The position numbers were made by a program, and so were the translations under genes. The notes beneath the pieces were generated by a model. It was not told the DNA's origin and made no database searches. It saw nothing but the letters and a program-made list of their open reading frames with translations. Below are positions 14,976 through 26,241 of a stretch of 64,000 nt of DNA, in pieces (the first letter of the stretch is position 1; the number at the start of each line of letters is the position of its first letter). Source of the stretch: a gamma proteobacterium symbiont of Taylorina sp. (GTDB lineage Bacteria; Pseudomonadota; Gammaproteobacteria; GRL18); the NCBI GenBank assembly GCA_025655455.1, contig JAHXIV010000015.1:40759-104758 (forward strand), written 5' to 3'.

Positions 14976-17741
14976 ATGAAAAATTCATATCAAATTAAGA
15001 TTTCAGGTATATCCTGTGAGCACTGTGTTGCTAAAATAAAAAAAACAGCCTTATCTGTCAATCAGGTAAAATCGATAGATATTGATCTTGAAAAAGGAGA
15101 AGCAACCGTTTCTGGTGGTTTGCCTCATGAGCTTATTAAAGTCATTACTGAATTAGGTTATCCCAGTGAACCCATAGCCAATATTCCTGAAAGTTGTACT
15201 GTCAATAACAATGAAACAAGTCATGATGAAACTAAAATCACTCTGAATCATATGCTTGTAAATAAAGAGGCTATAGAGAAAAATAGCTATATTATCAGTA
15301 TTGAGGATATGACCTGCTCCAGCTGTGTGTCAAGGGTAGAAAAATCAATTTTAGCTGTAGCAGGAGTGATTGAAGCTTCTGTTAATTTATTGGAAAAAAC
15401 AGCACTGGTTTTAGGTGGTGAACCGCAACAGGTGGTTGATGCTATTATTGATCAGGGATATAAGGCACGTTTGTTAGAAAAACAAAGTCAAAGTAACCAT
15501 TATCAACTGAATATTACTGGATCGACTAAACAACAGATTAGCGATGTTTTATCAGCCGCTGAAGCGATTGAGGAGCTGAGTTTTATAGAAACTTCGGCTG
15601 AAAATCAAATACAGCTGCAATTAACCACATCCTTACATCCTGCACAACTATTAGTGTTATTAAAACAAGCCGATATTCAAGCCGACATTAACGAACAATA
15701 TGAAGATCCTTATGCAGATCAAGCACGTCAAAGTAAAATTGAAATAAGACAATCCTGGATTCGAGCTATTTTTGCAGGTGTCGTTGGTGCAGGTTTAATG
15801 ATTTCTGAACGCATGGATATTTTACCAAAATTAAATGCAACGGCTGAAATTTCTGGTATAAATACACAACTCTTTTGGTTTGTTATTGCCCTGGTCTGTT
15901 TATTTACCATGTGGTTTAGTGGACGTAATTATTATATTACCGCTATTAAACAGGCCAGACATCGTTCTGCTAATATGGATACTCTGGTGGCTTTAGGCAC
16001 TTCTGCCGCCTGGTTGTCTTCAATGTTGATTATTATTGATCCTGAATTTATTCCTGGTGGTGGACATCTGTATTTAGATGCAGGGGTTATTATTCTGGCC
16101 TTTTTACAATTTGGACATGCACTTGAGATTCAGGCAAAACGTACTACCAGTGAATCCATTGCCAGTATTATTGAGTTAGCACCTAAAACTGCCCGGGTAG
16201 TTTATGATAATACCGAGGTACAACTCCCTGTTTCATTATTACAATTGGGAGATATTATCCGAGTTAAACCTGGTGAACGAATCCCTGTTGATGGAATACT
16301 AGTCAGTGGTACATCGAATGTGGATGAATCAATGTTAACAGGTGAACCATTGCCTGTTAGTAAAAAGGCAGGAGATGATGTCACGGGAGCCACCATTAAT
16401 AAAATGGGTAGTTTTAGTTTTAAAGTTAAAAAACTGGGGGATGATACAACACTATCTCATATTATTAATATGGTGAAACAGGCACAAATGACCAAACCTG
16501 AAATTGGTCGTATTGTGGACAAAATTGCCTCACTATTTGTGCCTATTGTTATTAGTATTGCTATTGTTACTTTTTTTATCTGGTTTTTTGTCGGTCCACA
16601 ACCTCAACTCGCCTATGCCTTAACCGCAGGAATTGCTGTATTGGTGATCGCTTGTCCCTGTGCTTTAGGTTTGGCAACACCTATTGCTATCATGATGGGT
16701 ACCAGCAAGGCGGCACAATTGAATATATTGATAAAAAACAGTGATGCTCTGCAAACAGCCAGTCAATTAAGCCATGTAGTTGTTGATAAAACAGGAACGC
16801 TTACGCAAGGCAAACCGACGGTGACCGATATTATCGTCAATACTGAACTTAATCCAACATTAAATGTCAATCAGCAAAGTATTTTACAACTGGCTGCTTC
16901 GCTTGAACAAAACTCTGAACATCCTCTGGCACAAGCTATATTACATGCTGCTAAAGAAACCACTCTGCTGGAAGTAAAACAGTTTTTGGCCATAGAGGCT
17001 CGTGGTGTTCAGGCAGCAATTATGGAGCAACCGGTGTTGTTAGGTAATATACAATTTATGATGGAAAATAAAATTGTGATTAATGCTGATATGAAAAGAC
17101 AGGCAGAGCAATTAGCTGAATCTGCTGCTACTCCGATCTGGCTTGCCAGAAATGGAGAGTTATGGGGCTTGATGGGCTTAAAAGATCCTCTTCGAAATGA
17201 TACGATGAAATCAATTAAAGCTTTGCAAAACCAAAATATTAGCGTGGTTATGTGTTCAGGAGATACTAAAAAAACTGCACAGGCAGTAGCAACAGAACTG
17301 GGTATTGTAAATGTGCATAGTGAAGTAACACCTGAAGACAAACTTGGTGTAATAAAAGAATTACAGGCACAAGGTTATAAAGTGGGTATGGTGGGTGACG
17401 GGGTAAATGATGCACCTGCATTAGCCCAGGCAGATACGGGCTTTGCCATTGGTAGTGGTACGGATGTAGCCATTGAAAATGCCGATATAACCCTTGCTGG
17501 TAATTCATTGATGAATGTCAGTACAGCGATTGCCATATCAACTGAGACCATTAAAAATATCAAACAAAACCTGTTTGGTGCCTTTATTTATAATGTGATT
17601 GGTATTCCACTGGCAGCAGGTGTATTTTATCCGCTGACAGGTTGGTTGCTTGCTCCTGCTTTTGCCAGTGCAGCCATGGCAATGTCATCAGTCACTGTGG
17701 TTGCCAATGCTAATCGCTTACGTTTTTTTAAAGCACCATAA
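14976..17741 (+). CDS. copA: Copper-translocating P1B-type ATPase
   Basis: A 921-aa inner-membrane pump expected to export Cu(I). Two N-terminal heavy-metal-associated domains carry CxxC at C14/C17 and C114/C117. A third similar-length domain at about 175-240 lacks any CxxC. Membrane helices follow. The ion site CPC is at 560-562, the phosphorylated Asp is D604 in DKTGT, and SEHPLAQA and [14 protein letters not shown] (about 806) complete the core. The length is larger than the usual 750-850 aa because of the extra N-terminal domain. The ATG at 14976 is preceded by a weak site (CGGA). It stands alone, with no chaperone or CueR gene in view. Intact and well conserved. Confidence 0.92.
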   Translation: MKNSYQIKISGISCEHCVAKIKKTALSVNQVKSIDIDLEKGEATVSGGLPHELIKVITELGYPSEPIANIPESCTVNNNETSHDETKITLNHMLVNKEAIEKNSYIISIEDMTCSSCVSRVEKSILAVAGVIEASVNLLEKTALVLGGEPQQVVDAIIDQGYKARLLEKQSQSNHYQLNITGSTKQQISDVLSAAEAIEELSFIETSAENQIQLQLTTSLHPAQLLVLLKQADIQADINEQYEDPYADQARQSKIEIRQSWIRAIFAGVVGAGLMISERMDILPKLNATAEISGINTQLFWFVIALVCLFTMWFSGRNYYITAIKQARHRSANMDTLVALGTSAAWLSSMLIIIDPEFIPGGGHLYLDAGVIILAFLQFGHALEIQAKRTTSESIASIIELAPKTARVVYDNTEVQLPVSLLQLGDIIRVKPGERIPVDGILVSGTSNVDESMLTGEPLPVSKKAGDDVTGATINKMGSFSFKVKKLGDDTTLSHIINMVKQAQMTKPEIGRIVDKIASLFVPIVISIAIVTFFIWFFVGPQPQLAYALTAGIAVLVIACPCALGLATPIAIMMGTSKAAQLNILIKNSDALQTASQLSHVVVDKTGTLTQGKPTVTDIIVNTELNPTLNVNQQSILQLAASLEQNSEHPLAQAILHAAKETTLLEVKQFLAIEARGVQAAIMEQPVLLGNIQFMMENKIVINADMKRQAEQLAESAATPIWLARNGELWGLMGLKDPLRNDTMKSIKALQNQNISVVMCSGDTKKTAQAVATELGIVNVHSEVTPEDKLGVIKELQAQGYKVGMVGDGVNDAPALAQADTGFAIGSGTDVAIENADITLAGNSLMNVSTAIAISTETIKNIKQNLFGAFIYNVIGIPLAAGVFYPLTGWLLAPAFASAAMAMSSVTVVANANRLRFFKAP

Positions 17742-17757
17742 ATTATACAAAAAATAC

Positions 17758-17785
17758 TTGTGCCATATCGCTATGTGCTTATAAT
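17758..17785 (+). promoter_or_regulatory. Candidate promoter of the glycan locus
   Basis: TTGTGC, a 16-nt spacer and a perfect TATAAT, directed toward pseB with a leader of about 280 nt. It starts 16 nt after the copA stop. Confidence 0.5.
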
Positions 17786-19068
<1,283 letters not shown>

Positions 19069-19093
19069 TGTTTTTTATAGTTAAAAGAACTAC

Positions 19094-20248
19094 ATGATCC
19101 CATACGCCAGACAATCTATCTCAGAAAATGACATTGATGCAGTTGTAAAAGTTTTACGCTCCGATTTTATTACCCAGGGGCCTGTTGTTACACAATTTGA
19201 AAGAGCGGTGTCACATTATTGCTCCAGCCAATATTCTATTGCGGTCAGTAATGGAACTGCAGCATTACATCTGGCCTGTCTGGCATTAGGTGTTTCATCA
19301 GATGATATTGTCTGGACCTCCCCGAATACCTTTGCTGCATCGGCCAACTGTGCTTTGTACTGTGGTGCAGAGATAGATTTTGTTGATATCGATCCCGATA
19401 CTTATAATATCAGTGTTGCAGCATTGAAGATTAAACTTCAATGGGCTGAAAAAAATACATGCTTGCCCAAAGTTCTTATTGCTGTTCACTTTGCAGGCCA
19501 ATGCTGTGAAATGAAAGAGATTAAAGCTTTATCTGAGCGGTATGGCTTTAAGATTATTGAGGATGCAGCCCATGCTCTGGGTGGGGATTATCTGGATCAA
19601 AAGATTGGATCCTGTCGCTATTCTGATATTACAATTTTCAGCTTCCACCCGGCAAAGATGATTACCAGCGGCGAAGGCGGGATGCTTTTAACCAACGTTG
19701 CTGATTTGGCAGCTTCTATAGAACTATTAGCTACCCATGGTATTACCAAAGACTCAGAACTCATGACTTTGGCAAGCCATGGAGACTGGTATTATCAGCA
19801 ATTAAAACTGGGTTTTAATTATCGTATCACTGACTTTCAGGCAGCATTAGGATTATCACAATTACAACGTCTGGATGAATTTGTGAAGAAACGCCGTCAA
19901 TTGGTTCAATACTACAATGATAAATTGGCAGAGCTGCCGCTAACAACACCCTGGCAGCATCCGGATAGTCAATCTTGTTGGCATCTTTATGTGATTCGTT
20001 TGGATTTAGATAGGATAGGCAAAACCAGAAAAGAAGTGTTTGATCAACTTCGCTTATCAGATATTGGTGTTCATGTTCACTATATCCCGGTTCATACTCA
20101 ACCGTATTATCAGCAGCTTGGTTTTAAATGGGGAGACTTCCCTGAAAGTGAAAATTATTATAAAGAGGTATTAACGCTGCCTCTCTATGTTGATTTAACA
20201 GAATCAAATATCGACTATATCATACAAAAAATAAGAGAGGTAATATGA
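19094..20248 (+). CDS. pseC: UDP-4-keto-6-deoxy sugar aminotransferase
   Basis: Second step of the pathway: PLP-dependent transfer of an amino group from Glu to C4. A 384-aa DegT/DnrJ-type protein starting MIPYARQSI. The PLP Lys is K188 in FHPAKMITSGEGGM. IEDAAHALGG near 154 supplies the usual Asp that contacts the PLP ring. It follows pseB by 25 nt and overlaps pseF by 4 nt (ATGA), so it is co-translated. Complete. Confidence 0.92.
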   Translation: MIPYARQSISENDIDAVVKVLRSDFITQGPVVTQFERAVSHYCSSQYSIAVSNGTAALHLACLALGVSSDDIVWTSPNTFAASANCALYCGAEIDFVDIDPDTYNISVAALKIKLQWAEKNTCLPKVLIAVHFAGQCCEMKEIKALSERYGFKIIEDAAHALGGDYLDQKIGSCRYSDITIFSFHPAKMITSGEGGMLLTNVADLAASIELLATHGITKDSELMTLASHGDWYYQQLKLGFNYRITDFQAALGLSQLQRLDEFVKKRRQLVQYYNDKLAELPLTTPWQHPDSQSCWHLYVIRLDLDRIGKTRKEVFDQLRLSDIGVHVHYIPVHTQPYYQQLGFKWGDFPESENYYKEVLTLPLYVDLTESNIDYIIQKIREVI

Positions 20249-20934
20249 ACTTAGCTGTCATTCCTGCCCGGGGCGGGAGTAAGCGTATCCCTAAAAAAAA
20301 TATTAAAAACTTCATGGGTAAACCCATTATGGCTTACTCAATAGAAGCGGCCTTAAACAGTCAATTATTTGATGAGGTGATTGTTTCCACTGATGATGAA
20401 GAAATTGCTGAAGTTGCAAAGCAATATGGCGCTGATGTACCTTTTATGCGTCCTGAGGAATTAGCCGATGATTTTACGGGGACGACACCAGTTGTTCAGC
20501 AGGCTGCTCACTGGTTTACACATAATGGGAAAAAGCCCGATTATATTTGTTGTATTTATTCAACGTCACCATTTATACAAATTAACTATCTTCAGGCAGG
20601 TCTGGAAAAATTAAAAACAATCGATCAAGGTAGTGTTGCTTCATTTACTAGTTTTCCTTTTCCGATACAACGTGCACAAAAAATAAATGAAAAGGGCAAT
20701 ATGACCCCCTTTTATCCTGAATTTATGCCCTGTCGTTCACAGGATCTGGAAGAAGCTTATCATGATGCTGGTCAATTCTATTGGTGGACCGAGCAATCTC
20801 TCAGTCAGGGTGCTAAGGAAAATGCAGCGATTATATTACCGCGCTATCTTGTTCAGGATATTGATACGTTGGAAGATTGGAAACGTGCAGAGCTTATGTA
20901 TCAGGCAATGACTTTGTCAGAAAATAATGAATAA
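20245..20934 (+). CDS. pseF: CMP-pseudaminic acid cytidylyltransferase
   Basis: Last step: activates the sugar with CTP. A 229-aa protein of the NeuA/PseF family with the CTP-binding motif PARGGSKRIPKKN at 7-19, STDDEEIA and the metal-binding region QDIDTLEDW near the end. PseF rather than NeuA is chosen for the adjacent pseB, pseC, pseI and pseG and because residues such as FMGKPIMAYSI are common in PseF. Overlaps pseC by 4 nt. Confidence 0.9.
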   Translation: MNLAVIPARGGSKRIPKKNIKNFMGKPIMAYSIEAALNSQLFDEVIVSTDDEEIAEVAKQYGADVPFMRPEELADDFTGTTPVVQQAAHWFTHNGKKPDYICCIYSTSPFIQINYLQAGLEKLKTIDQGSVASFTSFPFPIQRAQKINEKGNMTPFYPEFMPCRSQDLEEAYHDAGQFYWWTEQSLSQGAKENAAIILPRYLVQDIDTLEDWKRAELMYQAMTLSENNE

Positions 20935-20990
20935 AATTGATAAAACATGGAATTTTTTATTGTTTTAAAATTTATTAAGAAGATAAGAGA

Positions 20991-22052
20991 ATGACTGGAA
21001 AACAAATCATTAATATTGCCGGAACTGAAATTGGAGAACATCGCAAGCCTTTTATAGTAGCAGAGCTTTCAGGTAATCATCAGCAGGATTTTTCTCTGGC
21101 TGAAAAAATGATTGAAAAAGCGGCTGGAGCAGGAGCTGATGCTGTCAAACTGCAAACCTATACCCCTGACACCATGACGTTTAATCTGCAAAATGATGAT
21201 TTTGTGATTGCTGAAACAGATAGTCTATGGCATGGTCAGAATCTCTATGATTTATACGCTAAGGCAGCCACTCCCTGGGAATGGCATGAATCTTTGTTCC
21301 AAAAAGCCCGTTCACTGGGAATGATAGCCTTTAGTTCTCCCTTTGATGAATCAGCAGTAGATTTTCTTGAATCTCTGAATGTGCCCTGTTATAAAATTGC
21401 TTCATTTGAAAATAATGATATTCCCCTGATAAAAAAAGTCGCTATGACGGGTAAACCGGTGATTGTTTCGACCGGCATGGCGAGTTTATCAGAAATTGAT
21501 GCATTACTTGGAACCATATATGAGACAGGCAATGATCAGGTGATACTGCTAAAGTGTACCAGTAATTACCCTGCAGATGCATCGGATAGTAATCTGGCTA
21601 CTATTGTTCATATGAAACAAACCTTTGACTGCCCGGTTGGCTTATCCGATCATTCAACCGGTATTGGTGTTTCTTTGGCTGGCGTTGCTTTGGGTGCTTG
21701 CCTTATTGAAAAGCACTTTGTTCTTGATCGCAGCAAAGGCGGTGTTGACAGTGATTTTTCTATTGAACCGGAAGAGTTAAAGTTATTAGTCAGTGAAACT
21801 AAAAAGATTCCTCCTGCAATTGGTCGTATTTGCTATGGGGGAACAAAAAATGAGCAACAGTCCAAAAATTACCGACGTTCAATTTATGCCAGTGAAGACA
21901 TCAGCAAGGGAGAACTATTTAATCAGCATAATATCCGTATAATAAGACCAGGCTTTGGTCTACAGCCCAAATATTATGAAGATGTTGTAGGGAGAAAAGC
22001 CAGTAAAGCAATCGCAAAAGGAACCCCGCTGGACTGGAACCTTATTGAATGA
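20991..22052 (+). CDS. pseI: Pseudaminic acid synthase
   Basis: Condenses 2,4-diacetamido-2,4,6-trideoxy-L-altrose with phosphoenolpyruvate. A 353-aa NeuB-family protein with a TIM-barrel part (AELSGNHQQDFSLAEKMI near 24, ADAVKLQTYTPDT near 50, FSSPFDESAVDFL, DHSTGIGVSLAG) and a C-terminal SAF domain (YRRSIYASEDISKGE onward). AELSGNH and the LSDHS region favour PseI over NeuB. A second member of this family occurs at 51154, which is more divergent. Confidence 0.92.
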   Translation: MTGKQIINIAGTEIGEHRKPFIVAELSGNHQQDFSLAEKMIEKAAGAGADAVKLQTYTPDTMTFNLQNDDFVIAETDSLWHGQNLYDLYAKAATPWEWHESLFQKARSLGMIAFSSPFDESAVDFLESLNVPCYKIASFENNDIPLIKKVAMTGKPVIVSTGMASLSEIDALLGTIYETGNDQVILLKCTSNYPADASDSNLATIVHMKQTFDCPVGLSDHSTGIGVSLAGVALGACLIEKHFVLDRSKGGVDSDFSIEPEELKLLVSETKKIPPAIGRICYGGTKNEQQSKNYRRSIYASEDISKGELFNQHNIRIIRPGFGLQPKYYEDVVGRKASKAIAKGTPLDWNLIE

Positions 22053-22062
22053 GAAAAGTTGC

Positions 22063-23049
22063 ATGAAGCGAATCCTGTTCAGACTGGATTCCGGGAGTCG
22101 AATGGGGCTGGGGCATTTAATGCGTTCAAAAACATTGGCGGATGCGTTTGATTTTGAACAAATACAATGTCACTTTGCAGTCAAAGAGATACATTCATCC
22201 ACGGCACTTGAACCGCATGTTGTACATTATCTGGAAAATGAAGAAAGTTTTCTCAGCCTGATTGAAGCAGGGGACTATCAGACAGTTATTGTTGATCATT
22301 ATGATTACACTTCAGATATGCTGCAGCAGATTAAATCTCTGACAAAGGTCTTAATTATCCTTGATGATGAATGTAATCGAGGAAATTTATATGCAGATAT
22401 TATTATCAATTCTGTTACATTGGCTACACAATTACCTTATCAGAAATATGCTGCGGAGGCTGAATTATTATTAGGTTCAAATTATGTACTGCTGCGTAAT
22501 GAATTCGTGAATTGTCGTTTAGTAGACTATGTGGACAGAAAAAAAATAGTGATCACCTTTGGTGGCTCAGATATGAAAAATCTGACTCTTCCCCTATTAA
22601 AAAAACTGCCTGATACAGAGCTGATAAAACAAGCAATTGTTGTTGTAACCGGGGCAGGTTGTCAAAGGATAAATGAAATCAATAGCTTCTGTAAGCAATA
22701 TTCAATAGAACATCGGCATAACGAAGCACAGATGGAAAAACTCTTCTCACAGGCAAAAATGGCCATCTCTGCAGCGGGTTCCACGGTGTTTGAATTAGCA
22801 CGATGTGGTGTGCCTGCTGTATTTTCAGTGATTGCAGATAATCAGTTATTGTCAATGTCTGAACATGAACAGCAAGGATGGTGTGTTAAAGTGGATTGCA
22901 GAAAACATAATAATGTGGCTGAGATTATTGATAAAGCCTGTAAAATGCTGAACGACCCTGGACTTGGAGCCATGAGTGCCCATGCAAGATTGCTGGTGGA
23001 TGGTAATGGAGCACAAAATGTTGCAAAACATATTGAAAGGAAAATATAA
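22063..23049 (+). CDS. pseG: UDP-sugar hydrolase, PseG
   Basis: Removes UDP from the 2,4-diacetamido sugar to free the substrate of PseI. A GT-B-fold protein of 328 aa with the GLGH motif; H18 corresponds to the known catalytic His. A GGSD loop near 170 and ISAAGSTVFELARCG near 240 contact the nucleotide. The start ATG 22063, 10 nt after the pseI stop, is chosen over TTG 22045 because the family begins at MKRILFRLDSG. Co-transcribed with pseI. Confidence 0.9.
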   Translation: MKRILFRLDSGSRMGLGHLMRSKTLADAFDFEQIQCHFAVKEIHSSTALEPHVVHYLENEESFLSLIEAGDYQTVIVDHYDYTSDMLQQIKSLTKVLIILDDECNRGNLYADIIINSVTLATQLPYQKYAAEAELLLGSNYVLLRNEFVNCRLVDYVDRKKIVITFGGSDMKNLTLPLLKKLPDTELIKQAIVVVTGAGCQRINEINSFCKQYSIEHRHNEAQMEKLFSQAKMAISAAGSTVFELARCGVPAVFSVIADNQLLSMSEHEQQGWCVKVDCRKHNNVAEIIDKACKMLNDPGLGAMSAHARLLVDGNGAQNVAKHIERKI

Positions 23050-23129
23050 CTATCATTTGTTTTAATTATTGATGAATCCGTGAGGGTTTATAACTGAGTG
23101 ATAACATTAAATTTGTATCCTGAGGTATC

Positions 23130-23828
23130 ATGAGAAATTATATTGTTGCAACATTAAAAAGCTGGAATATTGAACAATATCAGCATTTGATTCAAAAAAT
23201 GCCGGGCAACTGGTATTTGATGGATTCTCCCGAACAACTGAGTATTGATAAAATCAATGAGATACAGCCGGAGTTTATTTTTTTTCCTCACTGGTCATAT
23301 AAAATACCTCAGGAAATATTTTCAGCTTATGAATGTGTTGTTTTTCATATGACCAATGTGCCTTTTGGGCGTGGTGGTTCGCCACTGCAGAATTTGATCA
23401 GTCGTGGTGTTTACCAGACAAAAATAGTTGCTTTGAAGTGTGAAGAAGAGCTGGATGCCGGTCCTGTCTACTTGAGAAGAGACTTTTATATTGAACATGG
23501 TTCTGCTGCTGAAATCTATCAAAAGGCTGCAGAAATTGTCTTTGCTATGATAGAAGAGATTATTCAATATCATCCCCTGCCTGAGGAACAGACAGGAGAA
23601 GTGGTTTATTTTCCTCGCCGTTCTCCTGAGATGAGCGAGTTTAAAGAAGATTTTACCCTTAAACAAATGTATGATCATATTCGTATGCTGGATGCTGAAG
23701 GATATCCGAACGCCTTTATTTCATATGGAGACTACAGGCTGACAATGACTCAGGCTGATTTGTGTGATAATGAACTTTCTGCTCAACTGGTAATTAAAAA
23801 ATATAAAAAAAATGACCATGAATCCTGA
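23130..23828 (+). CDS. Formyltransferase-like protein
   Basis: A 232-aa protein with the formyltransferase fold used for methionyl-tRNA or sugar N-formylation. FFPHWSYKIP is followed by VVFHMTNVPFGRGGSPLQNLI, which aligns with the HxSxLPxxRG region that binds 10-formyl-tetrahydrofolate, although the classical Asn and His pattern is altered. DAGPVYLRRDF is the matching later motif. Such genes occur in nonulosonic acid loci, where they may formylate an amino sugar. The substrate here is not known. GAGGT precedes the ATG. It overlaps the next gene by 17 nt, so the two products may work together. Confidence 0.7.
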   Translation: MRNYIVATLKSWNIEQYQHLIQKMPGNWYLMDSPEQLSIDKINEIQPEFIFFPHWSYKIPQEIFSAYECVVFHMTNVPFGRGGSPLQNLISRGVYQTKIVALKCEEELDAGPVYLRRDFYIEHGSAAEIYQKAAEIVFAMIEEIIQYHPLPEEQTGEVVYFPRRSPEMSEFKEDFTLKQMYDHIRMLDAEGYPNAFISYGDYRLTMTQADLCDNELSAQLVIKKYKKNDHES

Positions 23829-24495
23829 TAAAAAAAATATTGTATTAACGATTGCTGCTCATCCGGATGATGAAGTATTAGGCTGTGGTGCCACAATGGC
23901 AAAACATAGTGCTCAGGGAGATTTGGTTTATGTTTTATTAATTGCTGATGGTGAAACTTCCAGAGTCACTATAAGCACACCTAATCGAAATATTCAGGCG
24001 AATGAAGCGGCAAAAATATTAGGTATTAATAAAGTGTTTTCACTAAATCTGGCCGATCAACGTCTTGATACGATTGCTTTGTTGGATATTGTACACAAAA
24101 TTGAATCAGTCATTGAAGAAATTAAGCCGGATATTATTTATACACACTTTGCTAATGATCTGAATCTTGACCATCAAATTGTTAATCGTGCAGTATTAAC
24201 TGCTTGTCGACCATTGCCGGGTTCATTGATTAATAGTATTTTTACTTTTGAAACCCAATCCAGTACGGAGTGGTCAGGTATCGATGAAACTGCATTTAAA
24301 GCCAATCATATTGTTGATGTGAGTGGATTTATGAAGAAAAAAATAGAAGCTCTTCATGCTTATGGAAGTGAAATGCGTGATTTCCCTCATAGTCGTTCTT
24401 ATGAGGCTCTGGATTGTCTGGCAAAACTCAGAGGAGCACAGGCCGGCCTTCAGGCGGCTGAGTGTTTTCAAATTGAACGACAGATGTGGAGATGA
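23812..24495 (+). CDS. PIG-L family deacetylase
   Basis: A 227-aa zinc deacetylase of the LmbE/PIG-L family, which removes N-acetyl groups from GlcNAc-type sugars. The zinc motif AAHPDDEVLG lies at about 15-24 and the second His region is YTHFANDLNLDHQIV. It overlaps the formyltransferase-like gene by 17 nt. The pair suggests exchange of an N-acetyl for an N-formyl group on a sugar; this is inference. The gene is followed after 20 nt by a convergent sialidase-like gene. A second PIG-L gene lies at 43481. Confidence 0.85.
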   Translation: MTMNPDKKNIVLTIAAHPDDEVLGCGATMAKHSAQGDLVYVLLIADGETSRVTISTPNRNIQANEAAKILGINKVFSLNLADQRLDTIALLDIVHKIESVIEEIKPDIIYTHFANDLNLDHQIVNRAVLTACRPLPGSLINSIFTFETQSSTEWSGIDETAFKANHIVDVSGFMKKKIEALHAYGSEMRDFPHSRSYEALDCLAKLRGAQAGLQAAECFQIERQMWR

Positions 24496-24515
24496 TTTTA
24501 GATGCGGAGCAGATA

Positions 24516-25655
24516 TTATACAGAAAGTACTGAGCCAGCAATATGTCGAACCCCGTCTTCTTTGGTAAAATAATAAACAATTAATACCTTTCCATTGGCA
24601 AGCTGAGTGGCACATGGATAGCCAATATCAGCACAGACAGCATCATCTCTGACAATAATTTCATCACCAATAAAATGTTCAGCCTGCTTATCCATAAGTT
24701 GTGCTCGTATACCATATGGTTTGTGCCGGTAACCATAAGTTAATAAAATACGCCCGTCTTTTAGTCTAAACGGGTGAGTTGGGTGTCCAACCACTTCACG
24801 CTGCTGCCATGCTTCCCAGTGATGTCCACGATCATATGAAATAGCAGTAAATAAATGATCTTCACCGTTGGCAGATCGCATAAAAGCGACAGTTTTATTA
24901 TTGTCACACTGTATTAAAGATGGTTCATTAAAGTGTATCTTTTGATTTTTATCAATGGCAATAGCTGAGCGATAGCTCCAGCTATTGCCATTATCTTTGG
25001 AAACATACAAGTGACAGCCATCTGTTTTATGGCCTTTTAAGCGGATATAAACCGGTAACAGAATTTCGTTGTCAACTTCTATTGCCTGTCCTCTAATTGC
25101 ACCGCCACAAGAAGTACGCTGATTGGGAATAATTTCAGCAGCTTCTGGAAGGGGAGGTAAGTACTGATGAACGCTCCAGTGTTTGGCCAAATCTGATGAT
25201 TTGCGCACGAAACCGCCCCACATAATGTATGAACAACCAGTGGATGACATTGAACCGGCAGAGCCAATGCCATTTTTTGTGAGTTGAGTTGCAATGCGTG
25301 CAGGTAATGGATACCATGCAAAGGAGGATAATAATATACTATTATCTTTGAGTAATAATAAGGAAGCATCCTGATCAGCAGCTTCCGGATCAGGGCTTAA
25401 ACTTTTGGCAGGAGAGAGTTGTTCCAAATCCTGGTTAAGAATTATTTTGCTTAGCTGAGAACGACTGTCAATATGATCAACCTGATATTTTAATAATTGG
25501 GACTCTTCGGAATCATCGTCAATCATCCAGCGTACATCTCTGGCTCTGCGAAACATTAATAAAATAGTTTTATCAGGAAGACTGAGGACAGCTGGAAAAG
25601 ATGAGTAAAACTGATGTTCTTTATAAAATACAAAATGAGAGATTTTATTAGTCAT
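24516..25655 (-). CDS. Sialidase-like (BNR/Asp-box) protein
   Basis: A 379-aa protein with the six-bladed propeller pattern of exo-sialidases. Asp-box motifs are SKDNGNSW near 226 and SYDRGHHW near 269. An FRR motif with Arg in the first blade (LLMFRRARD near residue 33) fits the Arg triad, and further Arg and Tyr residues (TYGYRHKPYG near 310) lie late. No signal peptide, so a cytoplasmic protein is predicted. It is the only gene of the right part on the minus strand. It could act on nonulosonic acids or be a lyase- or hydrolase-type tailoring enzyme; its substrate is not shown. Confidence 0.7.
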   Translation of the reverse strand: MTNKISHFVFYKEHQFYSSFPAVLSLPDKTILLMFRRARDVRWMIDDDSEESQLLKYQVDHIDSRSQLSKIILNQDLEQLSPAKSLSPDPEAADQDASLLLLKDNSILLSSFAWYPLPARIATQLTKNGIGSAGSMSSTGCSYIMWGGFVRKSSDLAKHWSVHQYLPPLPEAAEIIPNQRTSCGGAIRGQAIEVDNEILLPVYIRLKGHKTDGCHLYVSKDNGNSWSYRSAIAIDKNQKIHFNEPSLIQCDNNKTVAFMRSANGEDHLFTAISYDRGHHWEAWQQREVVGHPTHPFRLKDGRILLTYGYRHKPYGIRAQLMDKQAEHFIGDEIIVRDDAVCADIGYPCATQLANGKVLIVYYFTKEDGVRHIAGSVLSV

Positions 25656-25819
25656 TGATTCTTTATTCCTGTTATTACTCGATATTTCTCAGCTATAATA
25701 TATGCAGATATTACGCCAAATAATAATGGAGCTACTTTTAAGCTATCTGGATGCGCTTGAGTAAGGAAAATTATCTTATTGTTAGAGAAGAATTTCAAAA
25801 AATGAATAGAAAATAATTA

Positions 25820-25848
25820 TTGAGTATTATTATTCTATTTATTATATG
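25820..25848 (+). promoter_or_regulatory. Candidate promoter before the HEPN-like gene
   Basis: TTGAGT, a 17-nt spacer and TATATG in very AT-rich DNA. It may restart transcription after the sialidase gene. Confidence 0.35.
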
Positions 25849-25881
25849 ATTCGTGATGATGTCCATTAAAGGAGTTAAAAA

Positions 25882-26112
25882 ATGTCTTTAGTCAAAGAAA
25901 TTGATGATGATATAAAAGACAGCTTGCCATTAACTGCACAAAGCTATCAGAAATTAACCAAAGATCAGGTTCAGGATATTGATCAATACCTTTTTAGATT
26001 TTCAAAATTTCAGGATATAATGGGTGACAAACTTTTTAAAAGTATTATTCAGCGTAGTTTTATAATAGAAATTTATACTGGTTTAAGGAATAAATATTTT
26101 CAAAATAACTGA
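25882..26112 (+). CDS. HepT/HEPN-like small protein, possibly truncated
   Basis: A 76-aa helical protein with a strong AAAGGAG site. The segment DQYLFRFSKFQDIMGDKLF matches the first helices of HepT-like HEPN toxins, where RxxxLQDxxGxKLF is typical. A usual HepT has about 130 residues and ends with an R-x4-H active site; here the sequence changes to an unrelated tail and stops, so the RNase part is missing. It is probably a cut remnant of a toxin-antitoxin module. Related debris exists at 42690-43287. Confidence 0.5.
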   Translation: MSLVKEIDDDIKDSLPLTAQSYQKLTKDQVQDIDQYLFRFSKFQDIMGDKLFKSIIQRSFIIEIYTGLRNKYFQNN

Positions 26113-26241
26113 AAAGTGGAAGGAAACAATCTATTCTGGTTGGTGATCCCTGTATTAAAGGAACTTAGAAAAAATGATAAAATTCCCGTATAGAACGAAT
26201 AAATCCTCGTTGTAGTCAAGTTATTCTTACGCTTTAAAAAA

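Noticed and set aside
17266..17508. Minus-strand 80-codon frame inside copA
   Set aside because: Opposite a highly conserved ATPase core; it has no start signals and is His/Leu/Pro-rich by codon mirroring.
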